From: an uncultured Alphaproteobacteria bacterium
Lineage (GTDB): Bacteria; Pseudomonadota; Alphaproteobacteria; Rhizobiales; Beijerinckiaceae
DNA length: 64,000 bases
Assembly (NCBI GenBank): GCA_937988775.1
Contig: CALKHP010000039.1
Location: 1-64,000 of the forward strand
Direction of reading: 5' to 3'
The notes under the pieces were generated by a model. The model was not told where the DNA came from and searched no databases. It worked only from the letters and a program-made list of their open reading frames with translations. A program made the translations under genes and the position numbers. Positions 50,917 to 60,056 of the stretch are shown here, in pieces (within the stretch, counting starts at the first letter, position 1; each line of letters opens with the position of its first letter).

Positions 50917-51572
50917 GCGGGGTCCTCGGTTGTCCGCTGCGGCGCGATGGCCGCGCTCAGTTCGTCGACGGCGGTGCCGATACGACGGGAAATCTCCTCG
51001 CGGTCGATGGCGACGCCGCCATCGGCCCATTCGATGCGGGCGTCGCCCGGATTCGCGTCCGGGTCGCCGAGCACCACGAGCCGGCCCTCGAAGCCGCGCG
51101 TGCGGGCGAGCGCCGTGCAGCGCTCGCTCGCCGCCTCGACCAGCTCGGGCGCCACCCGCAGCACGAGATGCGGCGCGCCGCGCAGGTCGCGCAGCACGGC
51201 GGCGAGCGCCTCCTCCATGCGGGCATGGGGCAGGCGCCGGGCGAGCGCGCCCGACAGCGTGTCGGCGAACAGGTGCGCCATGCGGATCGCCTCAGCGGTT
51301 GCCGCCTCGGACACCTCGCCGAGATCGCGCGCCAGGATATCGACATGCTCGCCCAGCACCGCGAAGGCGCGCGCGAGCCGGGCCGTCTCCTCGGCGCGGG
51401 CTTCCTCGGCGCCCTGGGCGCGGCCGGCGGCGAAGGCTGCTTCCTCGGCCCGTTTCACCGCCGCCTCGTGCTCGCCAAGCGCGACCTTGCGCTCCTCGCC
51501 GCCATAGCTGAACGGATTGGCGCGGCGCTCGCCGAAACGGCGCTCGAAGGTGAATTTGACCGGCTGGCTCAA
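50913..51572 (-). CDS. Flagellar assembly protein FliH-like (FlbE)
   Basis: A 219-residue protein in the FliH/FlbE slot of the operon. After a basic start (KFTFERRFGERR), a long Ala/Glu-rich helix (about 30-80) gives the coiled-coil expected of FliH, which regulates the export ATPase FliI. The C-terminal globular part has HARMEEALAAVLRDLRGAPH. Sequence conservation in this family is low, so the call rests mainly on order (fliG-X-fliN-flbD) and composition. Confidence 0.82.
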   Translation of the reverse strand: MSQPVKFTFERRFGERRANPFSYGGEERKVALGEHEAAVKRAEEAAFAAGRAQGAEEARAEETARLARAFAVLGEHVDILARDLGEVSEAATAEAIRMAHLFADTLSGALARRLPHARMEEALAAVLRDLRGAPHLVLRVAPELVEAASERCTALARTRGFEGRLVVLGDPDANPGDARIEWADGGVAIDREEISRRIGTAVDELSAAIAPQRTTEDPA

Positions 51573-51579
51573 GGCATCC

Positions 51580-52638
51580 TCAATAGATCAGTTCGTCTTC
51601 GGCGCGATTCTTCGAAATCATGATCTCGCCCTTGGCGGCGAGGTCCTTGGCGATGTTGACGATCTTCGTCTGCGACTCGTCGACCTCCTTGAGGCGCACC
51701 GGCCCCTTGGCGGACATTTCCTCCTCGAGGTTCTTGGCGGCGCGCGTCGACATGTTGCCCATGAAGAAGCTGCGGGTCGATTCGACCGCGCCCTTGAGGG
51801 CGATGCCGAGCATGTTCTTGTCGACGCTGCGCATCAGCGTCTGGATGCTGGCCGGGTCGAGCCGGGTCAGGTCGTCGAAGGTGAACATCAGCGAGCGGAT
51901 GCGCGTCGCCGAATCGCGGTTCTGCTCGTCGAGCGCCGTCAGGAAGCGCGTCTCGGTCTGGCGGTCGAACGAGTTGAAGATTTCCGCCATCAGTTCATGC
52001 GCGTCGCGGCGATGCGTCATCGACAGGTTGGAGATGAATTCGACGCGCAGCGTCTCCTCGATGCGCTCCAGCACCTCCTTCTGCACGTTCTCCATCTTCA
52101 GCATGCGGCCGACGATATCGGCGGCGAAATCCTCCGGCAGGATGGCGAGCACGCGTGCGGCATGCTCGGGCTTGAGCTTGGACAGCACCACCGCCACCGT
52201 CTGCGGATATTCGTTGCGCAGATAGGCGGCCAGCATCTCGTCCTGCACGTTGCCGAGCTTCTGCCACATGTTGCGCCCGGCCGGCCCGCGGATTTCCCCC
52301 ATGATCGCCTCGGCGCGCTCCTTGGGCAGCAGCTTGGCGAGCAGCATGGCGGTGCGGTCGAAATCGCCGGTGACGGAGCCCGCCGCCGACATTTTCGAGA
52401 CGAATTCCATCATCAGGCTCTCGATCAGCTCCGCCTCGATCGAGCCGAGCTGCGACATGGCGAGCGAGACGATGCGGATTTCCTCGTCCTCGAGATCCTC
52501 CCAGATCGCCTGGCCGTAGGTCTCGCCGAGAATCAGCAGGATGATGGCGGCCTTCTGCGGCCCGCTCAGCGCGCGCGACGCACGGCCCCCCGACGGCCTG
52601 TCGGTGATCTTTTCGGCAAGGTTGCTGGCTGAACTCAT
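51580..52638 (-). CDS. fliG: Flagellar motor switch protein FliG
   Basis: A 352-residue rotor protein that joins FliF to the C-ring and contacts MotA. The N-domain contains LSGPQKAAIILLILGE (about 24-39), the middle domain EYPQTVAVVLSKLKPEHAA (EHPQ-like motif), and the C-domain the charged torque helix DLTRLDPASIQTLMRSVDK. Length is normal (E. coli 331). It is read between fliF and fliH/flbE with short gaps. Confidence 0.97.
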   Translation of the reverse strand: MSSASNLAEKITDRPSGGRASRALSGPQKAAIILLILGETYGQAIWEDLEDEEIRIVSLAMSQLGSIEAELIESLMMEFVSKMSAAGSVTGDFDRTAMLLAKLLPKERAEAIMGEIRGPAGRNMWQKLGNVQDEMLAAYLRNEYPQTVAVVLSKLKPEHAARVLAILPEDFAADIVGRMLKMENVQKEVLERIEETLRVEFISNLSMTHRRDAHELMAEIFNSFDRQTETRFLTALDEQNRDSATRIRSLMFTFDDLTRLDPASIQTLMRSVDKNMLGIALKGAVESTRSFFMGNMSTRAAKNLEEEMSAKGPVRLKEVDESQTKIVNIAKDLAAKGEIMISKNRAEDELIY

Positions 52639-52647
52639 GGCGTGCGC

Positions 52648-54327
52648 TCAGCCCTTCGCGTGGATGTACTGGCGCAGGATGGCGATCGTCTCCTGCGGAT
52701 TCTGCTGCACGAGATCGCCGACGCGCTCGACCGACTTGGCCTGGACCGAGCCGTTGATCTGGCTCGCCTCGATCATGCGTTCGGTGTTGCTCGGCCCGTG
52801 CGGCTGCAACATGCGGCCATCGCTGGCCGCCACCTGTTGCGGGCCCTCGACGCCGCCGAGCAGCACCGGCTGCTGGCCGCCCGGCCCGGCGAGCGCCGCC
52901 AGCGGCGGCCGGCCGCCAAGCGCCAGCGGGCCATCCTTGGCCGTGACCTGCCTGAGCAGCGGGCGCACCACCAGCAGCAGCACGAACAGCGACAGCACGC
53001 CGAGGATCGCCGTCTCCGACAGGCGCATCACGTCATCCTTGGAGAAGTTCAGCATGCGCTCGGTGAAGGACAGCGCCTTCAGGTCGGCGATCGGCGGCCC
53101 GTCGGCGAAGCGCAGGTTGACGACCTCGACCTGGTCGCCGCGCGCCTTCTCGAAGCCGATCGCCGAGCGCACCAGCGTGGTGATGCGGTCGAGTTCCTCC
53201 TGCGAGCGCGGCTGGTAGGTCTGCACGCCATCGGCGCCCTTGACGTAATTGCCATCGACCAGCACCGCCACCGACAGGCGCTTGACCCGGCCGCCTTCGA
53301 GCGTTTCGGTGCGGGTGGTGCGCGAAATCTCGTAATTGATCGTCTCTTCGCTCTTGTTGCTGGCATCCTTCGGCGCCGGCTGCTGGTCCCCCTGCCCGCC
53401 GCCTTGCGCCGCCGGCAACTGGTTGCCCGCCGTGACCTGGCCGTTATCGCGCGCATCGCTCGTGGTCTGGCTTTCGTTGCGGCTCTGCGTCGAGCGAATC
53501 ACCTTGCTCTCGGGGTCGTAGCTCTCCGAGGTTTGCTGCACGCGGTTGAAATCCATGTCGGCCGCGACCTGCACGCGGCTGCGCCCGCCGCCGACCACGC
53601 TGGCGACGATATCCTCGACCTGGCTGCGCAACCGGCGCTCGAAGCTGGCGCGCTTGTCGTCGGAGAGCGCCTCGGGCGAATCGCCGGCGCCATCGGCCAG
53701 CAGCTTGCCGCTGTCATCGACCACCGAGACATGTTCCGGCTTGAGATTCGGCACCGCCGTGGCGACGAGATGGCGGATGGCGCGCACCTGGCCGCGATCG
53801 AGGTCGCCGCGCGTCTTCAGCACGATCGAGGCGCGCGCCTCGTTCTTGTCGCGCGAGAACAGCTGGCGCTCGGGCAGCACCAGATGCACGCGCGCCGCCG
53901 CGACGCGGTCGAGCGTGCCGATGCTGCGCGCGAGCTCACCCTCGAGCGCGCGAACATGGTTGACATTCTGCACGAAGGCCGTCGTCGAGAACGCATCGCC
54001 CTTGTCGAAAATCTCGTAGCCCATGCCGCCGCCGCTCGGCATGCCCTTGCCGGCGAGGTCCATGCGCAGGCGCAGCGTCTCGGATTGCGGCGCCAGGATC
54101 GTGCCGCCATCCTGGCGCAACTCGTATTTGACGCCGCGCGCCTCCAGTTCCTTGATGATGGCGGCCGAATCCCGGTAGCTCAGCTCGGTATAGAGCGGCA
54201 CCATGGTCGGCTGCGCGACGCGCGCGATCACGAAGGCGAAGAAGCCGACGAGCGAGAGCGTCACCGCGCCCATCGCCGCCAGGCGCTGCGGCCCCAGCTT
54301 GCCGAGAATGTCGAGGATACCCTTCAC
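52648..54327 (-). CDS. fliF: Flagellar MS-ring protein FliF
   Basis: A 559-residue membrane-ring protein. There are two membrane helices (about 17-36 and 446-464) and a large periplasmic region between them with LYTELSYRDSAAIIKELEARG near 45-65 and VRALEGELARSIGTLDRV. A Pro/Gln/Lys-rich insert at about 300-330 is the usual periplasmic linker. The C-tail (after 464) should bind FliG. It is the first gene of the operon and is preceded by a CtrA-like box. Confidence 0.97.
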   Translation of the reverse strand: MKGILDILGKLGPQRLAAMGAVTLSLVGFFAFVIARVAQPTMVPLYTELSYRDSAAIIKELEARGVKYELRQDGGTILAPQSETLRLRMDLAGKGMPSGGGMGYEIFDKGDAFSTTAFVQNVNHVRALEGELARSIGTLDRVAAARVHLVLPERQLFSRDKNEARASIVLKTRGDLDRGQVRAIRHLVATAVPNLKPEHVSVVDDSGKLLADGAGDSPEALSDDKRASFERRLRSQVEDIVASVVGGGRSRVQVAADMDFNRVQQTSESYDPESKVIRSTQSRNESQTTSDARDNGQVTAGNQLPAAQGGGQGDQQPAPKDASNKSEETINYEISRTTRTETLEGGRVKRLSVAVLVDGNYVKGADGVQTYQPRSQEELDRITTLVRSAIGFEKARGDQVEVVNLRFADGPPIADLKALSFTERMLNFSKDDVMRLSETAILGVLSLFVLLLVVRPLLRQVTAKDGPLALGGRPPLAALAGPGGQQPVLLGGVEGPQQVAASDGRMLQPHGPSNTERMIEASQINGSVQAKSVERVGDLVQQNPQETIAILRQYIHAKG

Positions 54328-54419
54328 AGATGCTCTGCCTCATGGGAGCCGACACCCGCTCCGGGATGATGCGGCGCGTTCCAAATCCACCGCACTAGGC
54401 AGAAATTTCCCCGTACGTG

Positions 54420-54435
54420 GTTACTAGGCGGTTAA
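54420..54435 (-). promoter_or_regulatory. CtrA-like box upstream of fliF
   Basis: Read on the minus strand, the sequence is TTAA, seven bases, GTAAC. The CtrA consensus is TTAA-N7-TTAAC, so there is a single mismatch. It lies 93-108 bases upstream of the fliF start. CtrA activates the fliF class II operon in Caulobacter, so the position is as expected. It is also in the region shared with pdxA. Confidence 0.65.
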
Positions 54436-54613
54436 TGCCGGGCAATTGATTGCTCAGGCGGCCGCCTTTTCCGCGCGCGGATGACGAAAGCGCCGCCGCG
54501 GCGCCGCCATCTATCTCGATTGGTTGCTTCACCGATCAACGACGCGGCAGTTACCTTTTTTCGCGCCCGGGTTAAAACGCCAGTGAGAGAACCGCTTTCG
54601 AAGGTCATTATCC

Positions 54614-55591
54614 GTGCCGGAACCCGCCCACGCCCTCCCCCTGGCGATCACCATGGGCGATGCCGCCGGAATTGGCCCCGAGGTCATCGCGCGCCTGTTC
54701 GCGGCCGGCCCGGTCGCCGGTTTCGTCGTCGGCGATGTCGCCGCCATGACCCGCGCCGTGGCGCTGATCGGCGCGGCCCTTGCCGTCCAGGAGGTGCGCG
54801 CGCCGGTTTTGGCCAGCCCCGGCGTGCTGCCGGTTCTCGCCACCTCGCATCTGCCGCCCGATCTCGCCTATGGCGTCGTCGATGCCCATGCCGGCCAGGC
54901 TGCGCATGACGCCGTGGTTGCGGCCGGCCGGCTCGCGCTCGCCGGCAAGGTTCGCGCCGTGGTGACGGCGCCGCTCAACAAGGCGGCGATGCAGGCCGCC
55001 GGCATCCACCAGCCCGGCCACACCGAAATCCTCGCCGATCTCGCCGGTACCAGCGATTTCGGCATGATGCTCGCCAATGAGCAGTTGCGCGTCATGCTGG
55101 TCTCGATCCACGTCTCGCTGCGCGAGGCGCTGCAACTGGTGACGCGCGAGCGCGTGCTGAAAACGATCCGTCTCGCCGTGCGCGGCACGCGCGCCTTCGG
55201 CGTGGCGCATCCGCGCATCGCCGTCGCCGGCCTCAATCCGCATGCCGGCGAAGGCGGCCTGATGGGCCACGAGGATAGCGACATCATCGCGCCGGCCATC
55301 GCCGATGCGCAGGCCGAGGGGCTTGTCGCCAGCGGTCCCTACCCGCCCGATACCGTGTTCATGCGCGCGCGCCGCGGCGAGTTCGACTGCGTCGTGGCGC
55401 AATATCACGACCAGGGCCTGATCCCGGTCAAGTATCTCGGGCTCGACGACGGCGTGAACGTCACCGTCGGCCTGCCCTTCGTGCGCACCAGCGTCGAGCA
55501 CGGCACCGCCTTCGACATAGCCGGCAAGGGCGCCGCCGATCCCTCGAGCCTCGCCTATGCCGTCAGAATCGCCGAGGCGATGACGGGCTGA
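54614..55591 (+). CDS. pdxA: 4-hydroxythreonine-4-phosphate dehydrogenase
   Basis: A 325-residue NAD-dependent enzyme of pyridoxal phosphate synthesis. AITMGDAAGIGPEVI (about 11-25) is the family start, with metal-binding His in HQPGHTEILADL and later in QYHDQGLIPVKY; the PHAGEGGLMGHED segment is also typical. The start is GTG at 54614, preceded by GAAAGG-type text. It is divergent from fliF, and the family often lies next to flagellar or ksgA genes. Confidence 0.95.
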   Translation: MPEPAHALPLAITMGDAAGIGPEVIARLFAAGPVAGFVVGDVAAMTRAVALIGAALAVQEVRAPVLASPGVLPVLATSHLPPDLAYGVVDAHAGQAAHDAVVAAGRLALAGKVRAVVTAPLNKAAMQAAGIHQPGHTEILADLAGTSDFGMMLANEQLRVMLVSIHVSLREALQLVTRERVLKTIRLAVRGTRAFGVAHPRIAVAGLNPHAGEGGLMGHEDSDIIAPAIADAQAEGLVASGPYPPDTVFMRARRGEFDCVVAQYHDQGLIPVKYLGLDDGVNVTVGLPFVRTSVEHGTAFDIAGKGAADPSSLAYAVRIAEAMTG

Positions 55592-55597
55592 GAAACC

Positions 55598-56041
55598 TCA
55601 CGGTTTCAGCGCATCCTCGAGCTGCTCCACGCGCGCCTTGGTGAGCGCCACGAGGCAATCCGCGAACGCGACCGGCTGCAGGCTGCCGCCGGCGTAGCGT
55701 GCCGCGTCCCACAGGCAGTGATGCTCGCGCCATTGCAGCCAGAGCCGCTCGGCCTGGCGCAGATCCTCGGTCGCCTTGGCGCCGCGCGAGGCAACGGCGC
55801 GGGCATAGACCTTGTTCAGCGCCGCATCCTGCGCGCGAAACGCCACCGCCGCGCATTGCTGAAGCTCGAAATTGTTCAGCGCCGCCGTGTCGCGGTCGCA
55901 GGACGCCGGCGGGTGATCGAGCAGATCGTGGTTGTGCAACAGTTGCTCGGCAAGCGTTTCGGCCTGCGCGCCGGGTGCCAGCGCGGCAGCAAGCAGGAGT
56001 GCGGCAGCGACGGTTGCCTGCTTCGCCCACATGAATTTCAT
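55598..56041 (-). CDS. LprI-like secreted protein (DUF1311, lysozyme inhibitor family)
   Basis: A 147-residue protein with a signal peptide (about 1-27, AQA site). The mature part matches DUF1311/LprI: SCDRDTAALNNFELQQCAAVAFRAQDAALNKVY, then LRQAERLWLQWREHHC, with four conserved cysteines that likely make two disulfides. LprI-type proteins inhibit lysozyme in some bacteria. Here it is convergent with pdxA and shares nothing obvious with the flagellar genes. Confidence 0.88.
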   Translation of the reverse strand: MKFMWAKQATVAAALLLAAALAPGAQAETLAEQLLHNHDLLDHPPASCDRDTAALNNFELQQCAAVAFRAQDAALNKVYARAVASRGAKATEDLRQAERLWLQWREHHCLWDAARYAGGSLQPVAFADCLVALTKARVEQLEDALKP

Positions 56042-56142
56042 CGGCTGGCCTTTCGCAATCCGTGATCATCGACGGCAAAAGGACCGGGCTTGCGACCCGG
56101 TCCTTGAATGCGTGTCGTGCCTTGCTGCTTCAGGAAACCGGA

Positions 56143-56418
56143 TTACTGCCGGTAATGCTGGATACGGGTGGTGCGCAAGCCGGCCAGGCCGTGGCTTTCG
56201 ATGGAATGCTGCCAGTTGAGGAATTCCTCCACCGTCAGCGTATAACGGCTGCACGCCTCTTCGAGCGACAGAAGCCCACCGCGTACGGCGGCGACCACCT
56301 CCGCCTTGCGCCGGATCACCCAACGTCGCGTATCGGACGGTGGCAGATCGGCGATCGTCAACGGGCTCCCATCGGGGCCGATGACGTATTTGACTCGAGG
56401 TCTGATTGGCTCGGTCAT
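56143..56418 (-). CDS. sciP: SciP-like CtrA inhibitor (DUF1153)
   Basis: A 91-residue helix-turn-helix protein. It closely matches Caulobacter SciP from memory: MTEPIRPRVKYVIGPDG at the start, then RRWVIRRKAEVVAAVRGGLLS (31-51), the HTH TLTVEEFLNWQ and GLAGLRTTRIQ at the end. SciP represses CtrA-activated genes after division. The ATG at 56418 was chosen; an upstream Met at 56436 lacks the family start. It lies in the flagellar region, with a CtrA-like box about 2 kb downstream at fliF. Confidence 0.9.
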   Translation of the reverse strand: MTEPIRPRVKYVIGPDGSPLTIADLPPSDTRRWVIRRKAEVVAAVRGGLLSLEEACSRYTLTVEEFLNWQHSIESHGLAGLRTTRIQHYRQ

Positions 56419-56524
56419 CTCATACTCACGATACACTACGCAAAAACTGTAGGATCATGGTAAGTGGACGCCCTTAAGAATTGCCTAAATGCCACAGGCA
56501 AATGTTGTTAGGATTTTATTTACC

Positions 56525-57190
56525 TTAACCAGGTCTTGAGATGTTCTTGACCTTGTCCGCCGAGAACGACATGCCGCCGATATTCAGCACCGGCGTATCA
56601 CCCGAAACATCGACGCTGTCGACGACGCCTGTGGCATCCGTCGAGACGCTCATGAGCTGGCCGGACGCATCGATCGCATCGATATTGATGGTGTAGGCGC
56701 CATCAGGCGCGCTCGCCCCGGTCGAGCTGATGCCGTTCCAGGTCAGCGGCTGCGCGCCGGCATTCAGCGGCTGCACCACCGTCTGCACGACGTTGCCGTC
56801 GCCATCCTTGATGGTGATCAGCGCCTTGGTGGCGGCGCGCGGCGCGGTGATCTGCCAGGTCGCGCTGCCATTGGCGAGTTGCGAGGTCGCGCCGTCGACG
56901 GTCACGGTCGCGCCGACATAGTTCAGGCCGCTGGCGATGTTGCTGGAACGGGTCGCGGCGAGCAGCTGCGTCAGCGTGCTGTTGGTGTTGAGCTGCTGCT
57001 CGACGGAGGCGAACTGCACGAGCTGCTGCGTGAACTGGTTGGTGTCGAGCGGATCGAGCGGGTTCTGGTTCTGGAGCTGCGTCGTCAGCAGCAGCAGGAA
57101 CTGGTCGAAATTGCCGGCGATGGCGTTCGAGCCGGTCGCGCTGCCCGATGAAGCGGCGCCGGTGCCGGTTGTCGCTGGGATGCTGGTCAT
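56525..57190 (-). CDS. flgD: Flagellar hook assembly protein FlgD
   Basis: A 221-residue hook-cap scaffold. The N-terminal FlgD signature FDQFLLLLTTQLQNQNPLDP (about 29-48) is followed by TNQFTQQLVQFASVEQQL; the C-terminal beta domain (about 95-221) contains the Ig-like FlgD_ig fold with PDGAYTINIDAID. No cleavable signal is seen, as expected for a type III export substrate. The ATG at 57190 lies 10 bases after fliK. It is the second gene of a fliK-flgD pair. Confidence 0.95.
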   Translation of the reverse strand: MTSIPATTGTGAASSGSATGSNAIAGNFDQFLLLLTTQLQNQNPLDPLDTNQFTQQLVQFASVEQQLNTNSTLTQLLAATRSSNIASGLNYVGATVTVDGATSQLANGSATWQITAPRAATKALITIKDGDGNVVQTVVQPLNAGAQPLTWNGISSTGASAPDGAYTINIDAIDASGQLMSVSTDATGVVDSVDVSGDTPVLNIGGMSFSADKVKNISRPG

Positions 57191-57200
57191 GGCGATCGCC

Positions 57201-58505
57201 TCAGATCTGGATATCGAGCCCGCCCGCCAGGGCACGGCTCATGGTCAGGCGCTGGAGGGCGGGCGGCAGCGCCGTCACGGCCAAGCCCTCCTCGCTGCCC
57301 GATGGTGATGACGCCCGGCCGAAACCGCCCTGCCGGGGCGCGTCCTGTCCCGCGCCATTTTGCCCGCCGCCATTCTGGCCGCGGCCATCCTGGCGCAGCG
57401 AGAATTGCAGGTCGTCGCCATTCGTCTTCAGGCCGGCCTGGTCGAAGGCGCGTTCGAGCGTCTTGGCCTCGCGCTGCAACATGTGCAGCGTCTCGACGCG
57501 GTCGACGACCAGCGAGGCGCTGACCTTGCTGTCGCCGCTGATATGCAGCTTGACCTCGATGCGGCCGAGCTCCTCCGGATCGAGCCGGATCTGGAAGGTC
57601 GAGGAGCCGTTGCGCAGCGCCTGCAGGCCAATCACGATCGGCACGGTCTGCAACGGCGTCGGCGGCAGGTTGCTCGGCGGCGCTGGCGGCGCGGCCGCTG
57701 CCTTGGCCGCATCAGCCGTCGCATCGGTCTTGGCCGGGCCGGCGGCGGCGCTCGCTTGCGCTGCGGCCGGGTCGGGCGCTTTCACGGTCGGCGTATCGCC
57801 GGCCTCCTTGCGCTTGGCGGCAACAGCGCCGGCATCGGGCTTTGCCGCCGCCGTCTCGGGCTTGGTCCCGCTCTGGGCTTGCGCCGCCTGATCGGCCTTG
57901 GCCGGCACGGCGAGCTTCGCCGCCTCCTGCGCCACGGGCGCGGCCTTGGCCTCGGGCGCGGGCTGATCGGTCTTGGCGCCGAGATCGGCGGCGATTTTCT
58001 CCGTCTTGCCGCTCACGCCGACGATCAGATTGGCCGGGGTGGCGAGAGTGGCGGCGGCGGCCGTGCTGGCGCTCGCGACGGCGCGCGCGGCGGTCGCAGC
58101 CGGCGTCGCCTCGCCCGCCGCTGGAGCGGTGCCGGTGCCGGTGGCGGGCGGCGGCGTGCCTATTGCGGCGGCACCGGCGAGAGCTGCGGTGACGGCCTGC
58201 GCCGTCTCGGAGCCCGTGCCGGCCGTGGCGGTGGCGGTCGCGTCCTTCTTGTCCTTATCCGGGTCCGGATTGGCGCTGTCGGTGGGCGCGCCCGCGACCG
58301 CCGGCTTCGCCGGGTCCGGTGCCGCCGCCTGCTCGGGCGCGGCAACAGGCACCGATGCAGGTGCCGCGCGCGCCGATGCCGGTGCTGGTGCCGGCGCGTC
58401 CGGAACGGCGAAGACCTGCTCGCGCGGCCGGGCCGCTTGTGCATTGGCCCGCGCCGGCGCCAGAGCCGCCGCCACAGAATCGCCCGTGATTGAAGTCAAC
58501 GCCAT
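57201..58505 (-). CDS. fliK: Flagellar hook-length control protein FliK
   Basis: About 434 residues. The first 290 residues are Ala/Pro/Thr/Asp/Lys-rich, low-complexity and presumably disordered, which fits the molecular-ruler region. The C-terminal domain (about 297-370) matches the Flg_hook fold: FQIRLDPEELGRIEVKLHISGD and LVVDRVETLHMLQREAKTLERAFDQAG, which switch export specificity. The start is uncertain: ATG 58505 gives a compact protein, while upstream codons reach 58583. It is read together with flgD. Confidence 0.87.
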   Translation of the reverse strand: MALTSITGDSVAAALAPARANAQAARPREQVFAVPDAPAPAPASARAAPASVPVAAPEQAAAPDPAKPAVAGAPTDSANPDPDKDKKDATATATAGTGSETAQAVTAALAGAAAIGTPPPATGTGTAPAAGEATPAATAARAVASASTAAAATLATPANLIVGVSGKTEKIAADLGAKTDQPAPEAKAAPVAQEAAKLAVPAKADQAAQAQSGTKPETAAAKPDAGAVAAKRKEAGDTPTVKAPDPAAAQASAAAGPAKTDATADAAKAAAAPPAPPSNLPPTPLQTVPIVIGLQALRNGSSTFQIRLDPEELGRIEVKLHISGDSKVSASLVVDRVETLHMLQREAKTLERAFDQAGLKTNGDDLQFSLRQDGRGQNGGGQNGAGQDAPRQGGFGRASSPSGSEEGLAVTALPPALQRLTMSRALAGGLDIQI

Positions 58506-58753
58506 CGCCAACCCGCATGTGATCCAGAGCCTCGACGTGCAAGACCGGGACCAATGGCGCCCGCCGATAAATCCTTTATACATCAACTGATTACGAAAAT
58601 AGCTTTTGGCCGCGCCCTCTCCGGCGGCCGGCAATGACTGCCACGCGCCCGGCAGGTTTTGCCGCCCGCGCCGTGCTGCCGCACTGGAAAAGGCGCGGGC
58701 CAGCGCGTATGTGATGGCTTTGCCGGCATGGGCCGGCCGCAGGATCTGGAAAC

Positions 58754-59938
58754 ATGCACGGCCTCAACGGACTGGGCTTTGCCAAGCCACCGGCGCAAAC
58801 CCGCGTCGTCGTCGCCATGTCGGGCGGGGTCGATTCCTCGGTCGTGGCGGCGCTGCTGCACAGCCAGGGCTACGAGGTCGTCGGCATCACCTTGCAGCTT
58901 TACGATCACGGCGCGGCGCTCCATCGCAAGGGCGCGTGCTGCGCCGGCCAGGATATCCACGACGCGCGCCGCGTCGCCGAGGCGGTCGGCTTCCCCCATT
59001 ACGTGCTCGACTATGAAAGCCGCTTCCGCGAGAGCGTCATCGACCGTTTCGCCGACAGCTATCTCGCCGGCGAGACGCCGATCCCCTGCGTCGAGTGCAA
59101 CAAGAGCGTCAAGTTCCGCGACCTAATGGCGACGGCGCAGGACCTTGGCGCCGATGCGCTCGCGACCGGGCATTACATCTCGAGCCGCGCCCTGCCCAAT
59201 GGCCGCCGCGCGCTGTATCGCGCCGCCGACCCGGAGCGCGACCAGAGCTATTTCCTGTATGCCACCACCGACGCGCAGTTGCAGTTGCTGCGCTTTCCGC
59301 TCGGCGACATGCCAAAGAGCGAGACGCGCGCGCTGGCGCGGCGCTTCGGCCTCGCCGTCGCCGACAAGGCCGACAGCCAGGATATCTGCTTCGTGCCGAA
59401 CGGGCGCTATGCCGATGTCATCGCCAAGCTCAGGCCGGGCGCGGCGCAACCTGGCGAGATCGTGCATCTCGACGGGCGCGTGCTCGGCCGGCATGAGGGC
59501 ATCCTGCATTTCACCATCGGCCAGCGCCGTGGCCTCGGCCTGTCGACCGGCGAGCCGCTGTTCGTCGTGCGGCTCGATGCCGACAACGCCCGCGTCATCG
59601 TCGGCCCGCGCGAGGCGCTGCTGACGCGCGCCATCGGCCTGCGCGACATCAACTGGCTCGGCGAGGGCGCCATCGCCGACCTGCCGCCCGAGGGGCGCGA
59701 GATCGCCGTGCGCGTGCGCTCGACGCGCGCGCCGAAGCCGGCGCTGCTGCGCCTCAGCGACGGCAAGCCCGAGGTGCTGTTGCCCGAGGGCGAGGAAGGC
59801 GTAGCACCTGGCCAGGCCTGCGTGTTCTACGACAGCACCGAACCTTGCGCGCGCGTACTCGGCGGCGGCATCATTGCGCGGCGCGTGGCTGCCGCCATGC
59901 CAGCCCGCCCGCAGGCCGCTGCGGCCGCCTCCGGCTGA
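58754..59938 (+). CDS. mnmA: tRNA-specific 2-thiouridylase
   Basis: A 394-residue ATP-dependent enzyme that thiolates U34 of tRNA-Glu, -Gln and -Lys. PP-loop SGGVDSS at 23-29, catalytic Cys112 in PCVECN and Cys212 in SQDICFV, as in E. coli MnmA. TGHYISS and the C-terminal beta-barrel (about 225-390) complete the family layout. The ATG at 58754 follows GGATCTGGAAAC text. It is divergent from fliK across 248 bases. A nearby TusA-like gene could supply sulfur. Confidence 0.96.
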   Translation: MHGLNGLGFAKPPAQTRVVVAMSGGVDSSVVAALLHSQGYEVVGITLQLYDHGAALHRKGACCAGQDIHDARRVAEAVGFPHYVLDYESRFRESVIDRFADSYLAGETPIPCVECNKSVKFRDLMATAQDLGADALATGHYISSRALPNGRRALYRAADPERDQSYFLYATTDAQLQLLRFPLGDMPKSETRALARRFGLAVADKADSQDICFVPNGRYADVIAKLRPGAAQPGEIVHLDGRVLGRHEGILHFTIGQRRGLGLSTGEPLFVVRLDADNARVIVGPREALLTRAIGLRDINWLGEGAIADLPPEGREIAVRVRSTRAPKPALLRLSDGKPEVLLPEGEEGVAPGQACVFYDSTEPCARVLGGGIIARRVAAAMPARPQAAAAASG

Positions 59939-60056
59939 GCCAACCGGCACAGGAACAAACCGCGCCGATCGAGGTTTTGATCAAAGCGGGTTTCGTTTTG
60001 ACGTGCCATGCAGTAGCTATTCTCTGTCGCCTCATTTGTGTGTCACCGTGTCGCCC

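Noticed and set aside
56419..56524. CtrA box upstream of sciP
   Set aside because: TTAA half-sites occur around 56475 and 56525, but no second half at the N7 spacing exists.
57360..58493. Open frame of 377 codons on the plus strand across fliK
   Set aside because: It is the antisense shadow of the GC-rich, low-complexity ruler of fliK. It is a Gly/Arg-rich string with no family look, and the minus-strand FliK domain is certain.
58560..58760. Possible sigma-54 promoter (TGGCA...TTGC) upstream of fliK
   Set aside because: The spacing between the GG and GC doublets is 8 bases instead of 10. I do not accept it as a sigma-54 site.
59123..59950. 275-codon minus-strand frame opposite mnmA
   Set aside because: Antisense shadow. 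The plus strand has complete MnmA motifs, and this frame has none.
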